Notes: a model not told the origin generated them from the sequence alone. Counted from the stretch's first letter, positions 8,115 through 15,619 are shown. The stretch: DNA of 64,000 nt from Gemmiger sp. An120 (GCF_002160955.1 NZ_NFLN01000002.1:186001-250000), one strand, 5' to 3'. Numbers and translations: made by a program.

Positions 8115-8702
8115 CTATGCGTTGATTTGATGTAGCCAGTCAATTATGTTCATACCAACTCGAGCAATATCAAGATCGTCAAGTACACCGCTATGCATTA
8201 TTACATTTCGCGACTTCTCAATTGCATCGAAAGTAGAGCGAACCCATTCTTGAGCATTTGAAAATCCAAAATACGGTTCGAAATATGGCCAATTACCCTG
8301 TGAGCAAATGATTTTGGGAAGATCGCCAAATTCGAGATACGACATCATTGCATCACCTCTATTGACATGCCATTTGACTTTTGTTTCCGAATCTTTTCGG
8401 GTTTGGGCCTTTTCACGTATGCTATTTTGCACGCCTTTGCTCCACCATTCTGCCCCATACGAGCCGAAGAGTGTAGTATAGACAAACTCCCTGGTTGCAT
8501 TTTCAAAAGCAGTAATTGTTGCAAAGGCTGTTAGCATAGTTTTAGACTGTTCTACATATTTTGGATCTATTTCGTTAAAATGTAGTTTTTTTGCAAGTTC
8601 TTCGGAAAAAAATGACTCTTCACAAGAATATCTTTTATGTTCTGCCTTATCTAATGCTTCTTCTGCCAGCATGCCTCTAAATGCGAAAGAATATAGATCC
8701 AT
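8115..8702 (-). CDS. Swt1-type HEPN domain protein, candidate RNase effector
   Basis: 195 residues. The C-terminal half resembles Swt1-family HEPN domains: the motif R165-NVIM-H170 fits the Rx4-6H signature of HEPN ribonucleases. The N-terminal half is helical and acidic. I start at ATG 8702 because AAGGAGG lies 5 nt upstream; an ATG at 8717 overlaps that site. It follows the DUF5343 gene by 11 bp, and its ribosome site begins at that gene's stop codon, so the two are translated together. Base composition is much more AT-rich than the flanking core genes, which fits transfer. HEPN proteins often act as RNA-cleaving toxins in defence or toxin-antitoxin systems; that role here is inferred. Confidence 0.75.
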   Translation of the reverse strand: MDLYSFAFRGMLAEEALDKAEHKRYSCEESFFSEELAKKLHFNEIDPKYVEQSKTMLTAFATITAFENATREFVYTTLFGSYGAEWWSKGVQNSIREKAQTRKDSETKVKWHVNRGDAMMSYLEFGDLPKIICSQGNWPYFEPYFGFSNAQEWVRSTFDAIEKSRNVIMHSGVLDDLDIARVGMNIIDWLHQINA

Positions 8703-8713
8703 TTTGACCTCCT

Positions 8714-9352
8714 TCATTTCAGAGGTATGTGTTTGGCTAAACTTGCAAACAGCGCGTCATACACAGCCTGATCTCTCGTAGCCGGCAAATGAATATGAAT
8801 ATCATAATTTAAGTCAAATGCACTAGTGCTGGACGGAGCCGAAATGGTGGATTCACTTTTATTATGTTGGGATGTGGCTTCATTTTTGGGAGTCTCCGGA
8901 ATATCTCTCTCCTGAGGTAATGGTGCGCTCCAATCTGCATATGAGCAGAGATTAGTAAATGTTTTTGCCATCTGGGTAATAGTTGTTGCCGCTTTTGAGC
9001 CGTTTGTCAAAGTTTTAAATTTCCCTTCAACCTCTTGAACAGTCATTGTGTTCGCAGAAATATTCAGAGCAAATAAATCTTCATAGGCTTCCCGAATACC
9101 CTCAGCGACCATTTTCTTAGAAGAACTTTGATCTAAAAATTCATAATATCTTTGCGTAGGAGTTCCGGAATCGTCCAAAAAACCAATTGCCTTTAATACA
9201 TTGATGAACTGTCGATCATTCGAACTGGTAAAGCCAAGATCTGCGAAGAATTTTGCTGTAAACTTTTCAGGTGCACGCGCAGTTAGCAAGGTATCGAAGT
9301 ATTGCGGAATTTTAGAAAAACTACCAGTTAAATAACTTGTTGGCAACGACAT
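8714..9352 (-). CDS. DUF5343 family protein, partner of the HEPN protein
   Basis: 212 residues. The N-terminal part (about 1-110) looks like a DUF5343 winged-helix domain: FADLGFTSSNDRQFINVLKA and IGFLDDSGTPTQRYYEFLDQ. A low-complexity linker rich in Ser, Thr and Asn follows (about 150-180), then a short C-terminal module, NYDIHIHLPATRDQAVYDAL through SLAKHIPLK, that may bind the partner. Start ATG 9352 follows AGGGGG. It is the first gene of a two-gene unit with its own promoter (9409-9437). Plausible roles are antitoxin, sensor or nucleic-acid-binding partner; the sequence alone does not decide. Confidence 0.75.
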   Translation of the reverse strand: MSLPTSYLTGSFSKIPQYFDTLLTARAPEKFTAKFFADLGFTSSNDRQFINVLKAIGFLDDSGTPTQRYYEFLDQSSSKKMVAEGIREAYEDLFALNISANTMTVQEVEGKFKTLTNGSKAATTITQMAKTFTNLCSYADWSAPLPQERDIPETPKNEATSQHNKSESTISAPSSTSAFDLNYDIHIHLPATRDQAVYDALFASLAKHIPLK

Positions 9353-9408
9353 AGCTTTACCCCCTGTGAAATATTTAATGCATTTAAGAAATGGTAATAT
9401 TGTTAACT

Positions 9409-9437
9409 ATTATAGTTCATAAACAAATAGATTACAA
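9409..9437 (-). promoter_or_regulatory. Promoter of the DUF5343-HEPN pair
   Basis: On the minus strand, TTGTAA (-35), exactly 17 bp, then TATAAT (-10), about 57 bp before the start codon. One copy of the TTTGGGACAA palindrome lies 35 bp upstream of the -35 box. Confidence 0.7.
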
Positions 9438-9471
9438 GAGAACGTCGAATTATCTAACGTTATTACTCAAC

Positions 9472-9492
9472 TTTGGGACAACTTGTCCCAAA
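9472..9492. repeat. TTTGGGACAA palindrome, copy 1
   Basis: Arms TTTGGGACAA and TTGTCCCAAA around one central base. It is the first of four copies within 2.8 kb, all outside intact genes. Confidence 0.85.
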
Positions 9493-9735
9493 CTATTTTC
9501 CATCACATGGCTCAGGTGATATATCCCCCGTCGCCACATATTGTTCAGAACAGCCGGGAGCTGTCTGTCAAGGGTGCATAGCACCGACGTTATACGGCGG
9601 CTTGCCCTTGACTGACGGGCCCGGCTGTTTTACTTTCTGGCGGCGTGGCGGGGGAATATCCTCCAGAGCCGCCCCCTTTCCCAAGATTGGGAAAGGGCGG
9701 GGGGGATAGTGTTGAACATCAAGGAGGTTTTACTT

Positions 9736-9903
9736 ATGAATTTTACCAACAGCCCCTATGAACGCATAATGAAAGAAGTCCCTCGTTATGAGAAGCTCGC
9801 CCCACAGAAGGCCCCGGAAGGATCGCCTTGTGCGGGGTGTTCTTATTGGAGGGGGATTACCTGTGTTTTCTGCTATTGGAAGTACTTCAAAGAGCAGAGC
9901 TAA
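9736..9903 (+). CDS. Small Cys-rich mobile-element protein
   Basis: 55 residues: NFTNSPYERIMKEVPRYEKL, a Pro-rich stretch, then CAGC-SYWRGI-TCVFCYWKY with four Cys that could bind one zinc. Start ATG 9736 lies 8 nt after AAGGAGG. Similar short proteins with a SPCxGCxYWRGI motif are common hypotheticals in Clostridial conjugative elements (recalled resemblance). Function unknown. Confidence 0.7.
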   Translation: MNFTNSPYERIMKEVPRYEKLAPQKAPEGSPCAGCSYWRGITCVFCYWKYFKEQS

Positions 9904-10203
9904 TATGTTAGCGTTTGGCCCTAAACGACGCCCGTTTTACAAGGGGTTCCGACTACAGCCTTGACGGGAGCAATATGATTTCCTTATCCATTCTCAATTA
10001 TCTCAAATAATGCTAACATTTTGTTCCGGAGCAACAGAGGGGCTGCGTGGAAAATTAAGCTGTAAAAGTACCCCATCTCCAAGGGATTGCGGGCATAGTT
10101 TTAGAGCGGCTAATGCAATTTCCTTACTTGCTTATTTTGGACGAAACACCTTCCACATCTGATGCGCCGAGAGGGGCGAGTCAGAATCTCCGATAGTCTT
10201 TCT

Positions 10204-10226
10204 CTTTGGGACAATTTGTCCCAAAG
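10204..10226. repeat. TTTGGGACAA palindrome, copy 2
   Basis: Arms CTTTGGGACAA and TTGTCCCAAAG around one central T. Confidence 0.85.
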
Positions 10227-10254
10227 TTAATGCCCTTGGGCCGCAGACAATTAC

Positions 10255-10460
10255 ATCGGGGCCCCCGCCGAAGCCCAGCGCCAGCGGGTTCGGTGGGGAA
10301 AGGAGGCGCAGCAGAGCAAGTGAGGAAGCGGCTTTAGCCGGTTGCGAAAGATGTGGAACTTGCGCCGACGAGGGTTTGGGGATGCTCCCCAACAAGCGTT
10401 TTTGCGGCCCCTTGGGCTGCAAAAATAGCAAGTGTGGCCACACTTGCCCTGCTTGCCGTT
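10255..10460. other. Candidate oriT-like region
   Basis: A non-coding, GC-rich stretch holding a perfect 20-bp palindrome at 10428-10447 (arm GCAAGTGTGG) and, just left of it, a second imperfect hairpin (GCGGCCC with GGGCTGC). Blocks of this kind lie upstream of relaxase genes in Firmicute mobile elements. The relaxase itself is gone apart from a possible C-terminal scrap at 12058-12168. The wider gap 9904-10517 contains no gene I can support. Confidence 0.35.
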
Positions 10461-10517
10461 AGTGTACTCCCGGATAGTTCCTATGGATTTGGCGGGATTT
10501 GTCCGCCTTTTCTTTCG

Positions 10518-10546
10518 TTGACTTTCACTATAATTTATAGTATTAT
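10518..10546 (+). promoter_or_regulatory. Promoter with embedded palindrome, probable PadR operator
   Basis: TTGACT (10518-10523), 17 bp, TATTAT (10541-10546). The perfect palindrome ACTATAA-T-TTATAGT (10527-10541) fills the spacer, so a protein bound there would block RNA polymerase. The gene directly downstream encodes a PadR repressor, pointing to autoregulation. Confidence 0.7.
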
Positions 10547-10573
10547 ATTTTATAGCAAAGGAGGATGGTATTT

Positions 10574-11110
10574 GTGTCATCCATTGATTTAGTGATTCTG
10601 GGGATTGTGCTGGAAAAGCCCCAAAGTGCCTATGACATTCAAAAAGATATTGAGTACCACAATTTCTCCCGCTGGACAAAAATCAGTATTCCATCTGTCT
10701 ACAAAAAGGTGCTCCAACTAAAAGAAAAAGGCTATCTTACGAGCGATGTGGTAAAGGGAGAGCGTTTTGCGGAAAAGGCAATTTACTCGATTACCGATAC
10801 CGGGAGAGCCTACTTTGAAACGCTGATGGACACTATCGCTGAACAGAATGTGCCGCTTACCTTTGACTTCAATGTGGTGATTACGAACCTCAACAAAATG
10901 GATCGCCCTCATGCCCAAGCCCTTGTCAGTAAGCTGCGGAAAAATATTCTTGCATCTGCGGAAAAAAACGAGGGGTATGCACAGCAATATGCAGACATTC
11001 CCTTGGTAGGCCGGACAATCTTTGACCAACAGCGCCTTTTGTATCAAGCGCTGTTAGCATGGTTGGATTCTTTTTCGGCCCAGTTTTCCGAAGAGGGGAA
11101 CGCCCCGTAA
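10574..11110 (+). CDS. PadR family transcriptional regulator
   Basis: About 178 residues. N-terminal winged helix (SSIDLVILGIVLEKPQSAYD, then SVYKKVLQLKEKGYLTSDVV) and a C-terminal helical dimer domain with the usual tail (FDQQRLLYQALLAWLDSF). AAAGGAGG touches the ATG at 10565, so I prefer GTG 10574, nine bases later in the same frame. It is the first gene of a short operon with yjdF-like and KTR-domain genes and has a palindrome in its own promoter. PadR proteins usually repress efflux or stress genes until a phenolic or other aromatic ligand binds; the ligand here is unknown. Confidence 0.85.
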   Translation: MSSIDLVILGIVLEKPQSAYDIQKDIEYHNFSRWTKISIPSVYKKVLQLKEKGYLTSDVVKGERFAEKAIYSITDTGRAYFETLMDTIAEQNVPLTFDFNVVITNLNKMDRPHAQALVSKLRKNILASAEKNEGYAQQYADIPLVGRTIFDQQRLLYQALLAWLDSFSAQFSEEGNAP

Positions 11111-11523
11111 TGGCACGAAGTACCTTAACGGTATTCTTTGAAAATCCATTTTGGGTCGGGGTCTACGAGCGTGTTGACGGTGATCGATATGAGGTTTGCA
11201 AAATTACTTTTGGAGCGGAGCCAAAGGACTATGAGGTATGGGATTTCCTGCTAAAAAATTGGAGCAAGCTGAAATTCAGCCCACCCATCAAAGCTGAACG
11301 CGTTGAGGAGCGGAAGATAAATCCTAAACGGATGCAGCGGGAGATCCACGGCAAGTTGCAGGAGCCCGGGATTGGTACAAAGGCACAGCAGGCACTGAAA
11401 TTGCAGCATGAACAAAACAAATTGGAACGTAAAACCATAAGCCGTGAGCAGCGGGAAGCAGAAAAAGAACGGCAATATGAATTGCGCCAGCAGAAAAAGC
11501 GGGATAAACATCGGGGCCGCTGA
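11110..11523 (+). CDS. yjdF: YjdF family protein
   Basis: 137 residues. The N-terminal part STLTVFFENPFWVGVYERVD is the signature of the YjdF family; the C-terminal third is a very basic helix rich in Gln, Glu, Arg and Lys (EQNKLERKTISREQREAEKE). The start ATG shares a base with the stop of the padR gene (TAATG), so the two are coupled. In other Firmicutes yjdF is often preceded by a riboswitch for azaaromatic compounds; I do not see that RNA here, and control appears to pass to PadR. The biochemical role is unknown, though a link to toxic aromatics is plausible. Confidence 0.8.
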   Translation: MARSTLTVFFENPFWVGVYERVDGDRYEVCKITFGAEPKDYEVWDFLLKNWSKLKFSPPIKAERVEERKINPKRMQREIHGKLQEPGIGTKAQQALKLQHEQNKLERKTISREQREAEKERQYELRQQKKRDKHRGR

Positions 11524-11528
11524 AAGAG

Positions 11529-11726
11529 GTGAACAACACGGAAAACCGAGATTGGATTTTATGCCCGGCGTGCGGCAGCAAAACACGCCCGCAAATACGG
11601 TTAGATACCGAACTGATACACTTTCCTCTGTACTGTCCCAAGTGCAAGAAAGAGTCATTGATCAATGTTAAACAGCAAACGGTATTGGTTATCAAAGAGC
11701 CCGACGCTTTGACGCAGAGCCGATAA
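11529..11726 (+). CDS. Cysteine-rich KTR domain protein, copy 1
   Basis: 65 residues with two Cys pairs, CPACGSKTR and CPKCKK, the Cys_rich_KTR zinc-ribbon family, ending IKEPDALTQSR. The apparent start is GTG 11529 just after the yjdF stop; the only purine-rich site touches it, so translation probably depends on coupling. The last codons form the left arm of the terminator that follows. A close paralogue lies at 12898-13083. These small proteins are frequent in gut Firmicute mobile elements; their function is unknown. Confidence 0.8.
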   Translation: MNNTENRDWILCPACGSKTRPQIRLDTELIHFPLYCPKCKKESLINVKQQTVLVIKEPDALTQSR

Positions 11727-11760
11727 CACAGGATCAAATCCTGATGTTGTCGGCTTTTTC
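11719..11760 (+). terminator. Terminator overlapping the KTR stop codon
   Basis: GCCGATAACA pairs with TGTTGTCGGC (one G-U), with an inner AGGAT/ATCCT stem, then TTTTT. The stop codon TAA lies inside the left arm. The KTR copy 2 gene ends in the same way. Confidence 0.8.
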
Positions 11761-12031
11761 ATGTTTATATTGCTTTATCATCTGCCCGGCGGCAGAAAAG
11801 AAAAAACGCCGTGGGCAGATCATTCACCATGCTCTAAGGAAGGACACGGCGGTATCCGGGAGGTATCGTCATGTCCGTTTTCTTATTCCATCCGCCTAAT
11901 CTGTCAAAAAAAGACTGTCCGCACTATGGGGATAGTCTGGCAGCAGACGCGAAATATGGCAGTACCTAAATGAATTTGTCGTTTCATGCGTTTGCGTGTC
12001 GCTTTGTCACGCAGGCGCATTTTATTTTCAC

Positions 12032-12058
12032 TACTTTGGGACAACTTGTCCCAAAGTA
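12032..12058. repeat. TTTGGGACAA palindrome, copy 3
   Basis: The longest perfect copy: 13-bp arms (TACTTTGGGACAA and its inverse) around one C. It touches the relaxase-like remnant that follows. Confidence 0.85.
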
Positions 12059-12168
12059 AGTATACCAAGTACCGGGCCGCCCAACAGGAAATGTGGAAGG
12101 CCGTGGTGGTCAAGACCAATATTGACCATCTGCTAGATGTGACAGACGGGCGCAGGAATAGGGAATAG
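12058..12168 (+). pseudogene. C-terminal remnant resembling a relaxase/mobilisation protein
   Basis: The frame reads KYTKYRAAQQEMWKAVVVKT followed by NIDHLLDVTDGRRNRE and TAG-free sequence to its stop. It resembles the extreme C-terminus of MobA/relaxase-type proteins of Clostridial elements (recalled resemblance, moderate confidence). It begins inside palindrome copy 3 and ends 26 bp before copy 4, with no ribosome site, so it looks like scrap left after a deletion. The preceding gap 11761-12031 holds no gene; a hairpin at 11988-12019 may be a terminator. Confidence 0.4.
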
Positions 12169-12194
12169 GAGCGGTAGCGACGGTGACGCAGTCA

Positions 12195-12228
12195 ATTTAC
12201 TTTTGGGACATTTTGTCCCAAAGTAAAT
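12195..12228. repeat. TTTGGGACAA palindrome, copy 4 (imperfect)
   Basis: ATTTAC-TTTTGGGACA on the left and TTGTCCCAAAGTAAAT on the right; one extra T in the left arm and one mismatch at the centre. Confidence 0.75.
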
Positions 12229-12350
12229 GAAATTAAGAACAGCATAGATTTCAATGTCTCATGCAACCAAATATAACATTAACTGTTTGCAGCGGTTGGT
12301 GGAACTTTGACAGAGGTTTTTGTATAATGATTTCAGGAGGTGTGAAAAGT

Positions 12351-12830
12351 ATGAAATCGCAGAAAAATAACATTGCCTGCAATTTGACTACATTGCGGCA
12401 ATTAAATAAATACTCTCAAGAATATGTGGCTGCGCAAATCGGTGTTTCCCGCCAGGCAGTTGCAAAATGGGAATCTGGCGACTCCATGCCGGACATCGTA
12501 AACTGCGATGCTCTAGCACAATTATATAATGTGGAGCTGAGCGACCTTATCCATTACGACCAAGAAAAGAAGGGCGTAAAAATCCCGCAAAAAGGCAAGC
12601 ACATATTTGGTGCTGTTCGTGTGGGCGAGCGAGGTCAAATTGTGCTTCCTAAACAGGCTAGAGATGTATTTAAGATTAAGCCGGGAGATTTGTTGGTGAT
12701 TTTAGGGGATGAAGCGATAGAACTCCCGGGGCTTGCCCTAATTAAAGAAGAATACGTTTTAGGAATTGCACAGATATTCAAAACCACTTTGAATATGATG
12801 GAACCCGACAATAATTTTCAAAATGAATGA
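12351..12830 (+). CDS. XRE helix-turn-helix fused to an AbrB-like domain
   Basis: 159 residues. Residues about 5-65 form an XRE/Cro-type helix-turn-helix (YSQEYVAAQIGVSRQAVAKW). Residues about 85-135 form a SpoVT-AbrB swapped-hairpin DNA-binding domain (AVRVGERGQIVLPKQARDVF, KIKPGDLLVILGDE). ATG 12351 lies 10 nt after AGGAGG and a good -10 (TATAAT) lies about 25 nt upstream of that. Fusions of this type are seen next to ABC transporter genes in Clostridia and probably regulate them; here the transporter follows after a KTR gene. Confidence 0.85.
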   Translation: MKSQKNNIACNLTTLRQLNKYSQEYVAAQIGVSRQAVAKWESGDSMPDIVNCDALAQLYNVELSDLIHYDQEKKGVKIPQKGKHIFGAVRVGERGQIVLPKQARDVFKIKPGDLLVILGDEAIELPGLALIKEEYVLGIAQIFKTTLNMMEPDNNFQNE

Positions 12831-12897
12831 TGTTGAGTGTCCGGGCAACTTGCAAACACTGCCCTGGGCTTACTCAAGAAAACGCACGATAAAGATC

Positions 12898-13083
12898 ATG
12901 GTATCAGAATGGATTAAATGTCCCGTATGCGGTAGCAAAACCCGTGCCAGGATACGGGAAGATACGCTATTGAAAAATTATCCCTTATATTGCCCCAAGT
13001 GTAAACAAGAAACCCTTATTGATGCAGAACAACTGAAAATAACGGTCATCAAAGAGCCAGACGCTAAGACGCAGAGCCGATGA
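12898..13083 (+). CDS. Cysteine-rich KTR domain protein, copy 2
   Basis: 61 residues: VSEWIKCPVCGSKTRARIRE, CPKCKQETLIDAEQ and the tail IKEPDAKTQSR. It closely resembles copy 1 at 11529-11726 in sequence and in its terminator. I use ATG 12898 because family members start a few residues before the first Cys; no strong ribosome site is visible. It lies between the XRE-AbrB regulator and the transporter. Confidence 0.7.
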   Translation: MVSEWIKCPVCGSKTRARIREDTLLKNYPLYCPKCKQETLIDAEQLKITVIKEPDAKTQSR

Positions 13084-13118
13084 ACTTATGGAATTATTCC
13101 ATAGTTTATCGGCTTTTT
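13076..13118 (+). terminator. Terminator overlapping the stop codon of KTR copy 2
   Basis: GCCGATGAAC pairs with GTTTATCGGC, with an inner ATGGAA/TTCCAT stem, then TTTTT; the stop TGA lies inside the left arm. Confidence 0.8.
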
Positions 13119-13137
13119 ATTTTTAGGAGGACACAAT

Positions 13138-13863
13138 ATGAAAGCAATCCAAACAGAGCACTTGACCAAACAGTATAAAGATTTGACTGCTGTTGATGAT
13201 CTAAATTTAACCGTAGAACAAGGTGAGTTGTTTTCTCTTTTGGGTGTAAACGGAGCCGGAAAAACTACTACAATCAAGATGCTATCCTGTTTGCTCGCTC
13301 CTAGCAGTGGAAATGCCGTTTTGAACGGTTACAGTATTATAACGGATACTGTTGCCGTAAAGCGCACCATTGGTGTATCTCCGCAGGAAACCGCAGTAGC
13401 GCCCAATTTAACAGTAAAAGAAAATCTGGAATTAATGTGTGGAGTGCATGGCTTTTCAAAAGAAAAGCAAAAAGAAAAGGCCGCTGAACTCGCCCATCAG
13501 TTTCAGCTGAATAGCATTTTGAAAAAGAAAGCAGGAAAATTGTCCGGTGGATGGCAGCGCAGATTAAGTATCGCTATGGCTCTAATAAGCGAACCTAAAA
13601 TTTTATTTTTAGATGAACCGACGCTGGGGTTGGATGTGTTGGCACGCAGTGATCTTTGGGACGTCATTCGTTCTTTGAAGGGGAAAATCACCATTATACT
13701 GACGACCCATTATATGGAGGAAGCGGAAGTGCTTTCAGATCACATTGGAATTATGAAAGACGGGAAATTGTTGATTGTTGGGACGGCAGACGAGCTAAAG
13801 GAAAAAGCTGGAACCAACAAATTTGAGGATGCATTTGTTGCATTGGTAAAGGGGGCAGAATAA
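13138..13863 (+). CDS. ABC-2 transporter ATP-binding protein
   Basis: 241 residues, one ABC domain. Walker A GVNGAGKTT (about residues 38-46), signature LSGGWQRR, Walker B ILFLDEPTLGLD, H-loop TTHYMEEA. Start ATG 13138 lies after TAGGAGG. It shares a base with the permease start (TAATG), so the two form one exporter of the drug or lantibiotic-resistance type; the substrate cannot be told. The XRE-AbrB gene upstream is the likely regulator, although the terminator at 13076-13118 separates them, so an unrecognised promoter or read-through is needed. Confidence 0.92.
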   Translation: MKAIQTEHLTKQYKDLTAVDDLNLTVEQGELFSLLGVNGAGKTTTIKMLSCLLAPSSGNAVLNGYSIITDTVAVKRTIGVSPQETAVAPNLTVKENLELMCGVHGFSKEKQKEKAAELAHQFQLNSILKKKAGKLSGGWQRRLSIAMALISEPKILFLDEPTLGLDVLARSDLWDVIRSLKGKITIILTTHYMEEAEVLSDHIGIMKDGKLLIVGTADELKEKAGTNKFEDAFVALVKGAE

Positions 13864-14594
13864 TGAAACTGCTGGCTTTTGGAACACGAAATACAAAGGA
13901 AATTTTACGCGATCCACTTAGCATCGTATTTAGCCTGGGATTTTCGCTCATTTTGCTTTTGCTGCTGACAGCAATTCAGGCCAATATCCCTGTCAGCTTG
14001 TTTGAAATTCAGGAATTAACCCCCGGCATTACTATATTCGGGCTTTCCTTTATGACATTATTTTCGGCTACTTTAATCTCAAAAGATCGAGAAACTGCGC
14101 TGTTACAGCGGCTATATACAACACCACTGACTGCGTCGGATTTTATTTTTGGTTATGCGGTTCCGATTATTCCAATTGCAATAGCGCAAAGTGCTGCCTG
14201 TTATTTGGCTGCTGTTTTTCTTGGATTGCCGTTCAGTATCCATATTTTGTACGCTGTTATAATGATTCTGCCGATCTCAATTCTGTATATCGCTTTGGGA
14301 CTGCTATGTGGCAGCGTTCTCAACGCCAAGCAGGTCAGCGATATTTGTGGTGCGTTGCTGATCAATGTGTCCGCATGGTTATCCGGTACATGGTTTGATC
14401 TTGATTTAGTAGGAGGCATCATCAAGCGCATTGCATATGCCTTGCCATTTGTTCACGCCGTGGAGTTGGAACGGAGTATATTGAATGGGAATTTCAGAGA
14501 ATGTTTTCCACATCTCCTATGGGTGCTGGGATATGCGGCGGTAACAACAATTTTTGCTGTACGATCCTTTCTGTGGCAAATGAAAAAGCAGTAA
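13863..14594 (+). CDS. ABC-2 type transporter permease
   Basis: 243 residues with six hydrophobic helices typical of ABC-2 permeases. The N-terminus KLLAFGTRNTKEILRDPLSI is the usual cytoplasmic start, and SKDRETALLQRLYTTPLTAS, after the second helix, is the family's conserved loop. It is coupled to the ATPase gene. The gap to the next gene (14595-14865) holds a few G and C runs that could pair over a long range, but nothing I can name. Confidence 0.9.
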   Translation: MKLLAFGTRNTKEILRDPLSIVFSLGFSLILLLLLTAIQANIPVSLFEIQELTPGITIFGLSFMTLFSATLISKDRETALLQRLYTTPLTASDFIFGYAVPIIPIAIAQSAACYLAAVFLGLPFSIHILYAVIMILPISILYIALGLLCGSVLNAKQVSDICGALLINVSAWLSGTWFDLDLVGGIIKRIAYALPFVHAVELERSILNGNFRECFPHLLWVLGYAAVTTIFAVRSFLWQMKKQ

Positions 14595-14865
14595 GTTTAG
14601 CACATTTAGAAATATTTATGTTTGATAGCCCATGAATAAGCTCTATTGCCTATAAAGATTCTCTCTAATAGGGGGGAGTCGGCTAAATTTTTCGCGACAT
14701 AATACATCCGTTACATAGAAATGAGGATTCCCCCAATCGAAACATAATTCAAAGAGTACAAGATCAGCGAAGGAAAAGCTCTATAAAAGACATTGGATTG
14801 TGATATAGTAGATGTAAGTGATAATAGAGGATGATATCTTAGAATAGATGATTAGGAGCTGAGTT

Positions 14866-15351
14866 ATGGATTATCTGATACGAGAGATGAACCGCGGGGA
14901 ATATGCCTTGCTCCGTGATTTTTTATATGAAGCTATTTATATTCCGAAAGGGGTCGAACCGCCTCCCAGATCTGTGGTATCTCTTCCGGAATTGCAGGAG
15001 TATATCGCTGACTTTGGAACACGAAAACACGACCATGCTTTGATTGCAGAGGTGCAGGGACGGATTGTGGGAGCTGTTTGGGGTCGGATTATGAATGATT
15101 ACGGACACATTAATGATGCCACTCCCTCCTTGGCGATGTCCGTATATCAAGAATACCGTGGGCATGGCATCGGAACAGCACTATTAAAAGAGCTTCTTTC
15201 CACCTTGATGGCACAGGGTTATCCGAAAGTATCCTTATCGGTTCAGAAAGCAAATTATGCTGTAAACATGTATCTGGCGGCCGGATTCCATATCGTTGGT
15301 GAAAATGAAGAAGAATATATTATGGTCGCTGATTTATTAGGAGAGCGCTGA
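14866..15351 (+). CDS. GNAT family N-acetyltransferase
   Basis: 161 residues. Acetyl-CoA-binding motif A is YQEYRGHGIGTALLKELL (about residues 104-121); motif B is SLSVQKANYAVNMYLAAGF. Substrate unknown. It ends one base before the start of a truncated alpha/beta hydrolase gene. A copy of its last 27 codons occurs again at 20272-20355, directly before the intact hydrolase, showing that GNAT and hydrolase were once neighbours in both places. Confidence 0.9.
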   Translation: MDYLIREMNRGEYALLRDFLYEAIYIPKGVEPPPRSVVSLPELQEYIADFGTRKHDHALIAEVQGRIVGAVWGRIMNDYGHINDATPSLAMSVYQEYRGHGIGTALLKELLSTLMAQGYPKVSLSVQKANYAVNMYLAAGFHIVGENEEEYIMVADLLGER

Positions 15352-15448
15352 AATGAAGATTGTCTTTTTGCATGGCTTAGGACAGACATCAAAGGATTGG
15401 AACTCGGTCACGGAGTGGGTGTCCTGCTCTGATACAGACTGTCCAGAA
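15264..15448 (+). repeat. 185-bp duplicated segment, left copy
   Basis: Covers the last codons of the GNAT gene and the first codons of the alpha/beta hydrolase. It matches 20268-20452 without gaps at about 95 percent by eye. Similarity stops after GTCCAGAA in both copies. Confidence 0.9.
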
Positions 15449-15502
15449 GGCAATCCTTTTCAAAAGAATCCGTTCCATGCGTTTCTTTCATTGTATGCAT
15501 AA
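15353..15502 (+). pseudogene. Truncated 5' end of an alpha/beta hydrolase gene
   Basis: It starts KIVFLHGLGQTSKDWNSVTE, the same as the intact gene at 20357, keeps about 32 codons of similarity, then runs into unrelated sequence and stops at TAA 15500-15502. The catalytic Ser, Asp and His are all missing. Confidence 0.85.
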
Positions 15503-15518
15503 CGGGCAACAGATAGGC

Positions 15519-15564
15519 AAAAGGCTCCGGCACACCGTCAGAAAGCGATGTGCCGGAGCCTTTT
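15519..15564. terminator. Strong terminator, usable from both sides
   Basis: 16-bp perfect stem (AAAAGGCTCCGGCACA and its inverse) with a 14-nt loop and runs of A on the left and T on the right. It follows the marR-like gene on the minus strand. Confidence 0.85.
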
Positions 15565-15619
15565 CAGTTTTGGTTCAGGTCTTTATGAATTTACATTAAA
15601 ACACGACCGCCAGTATGGA

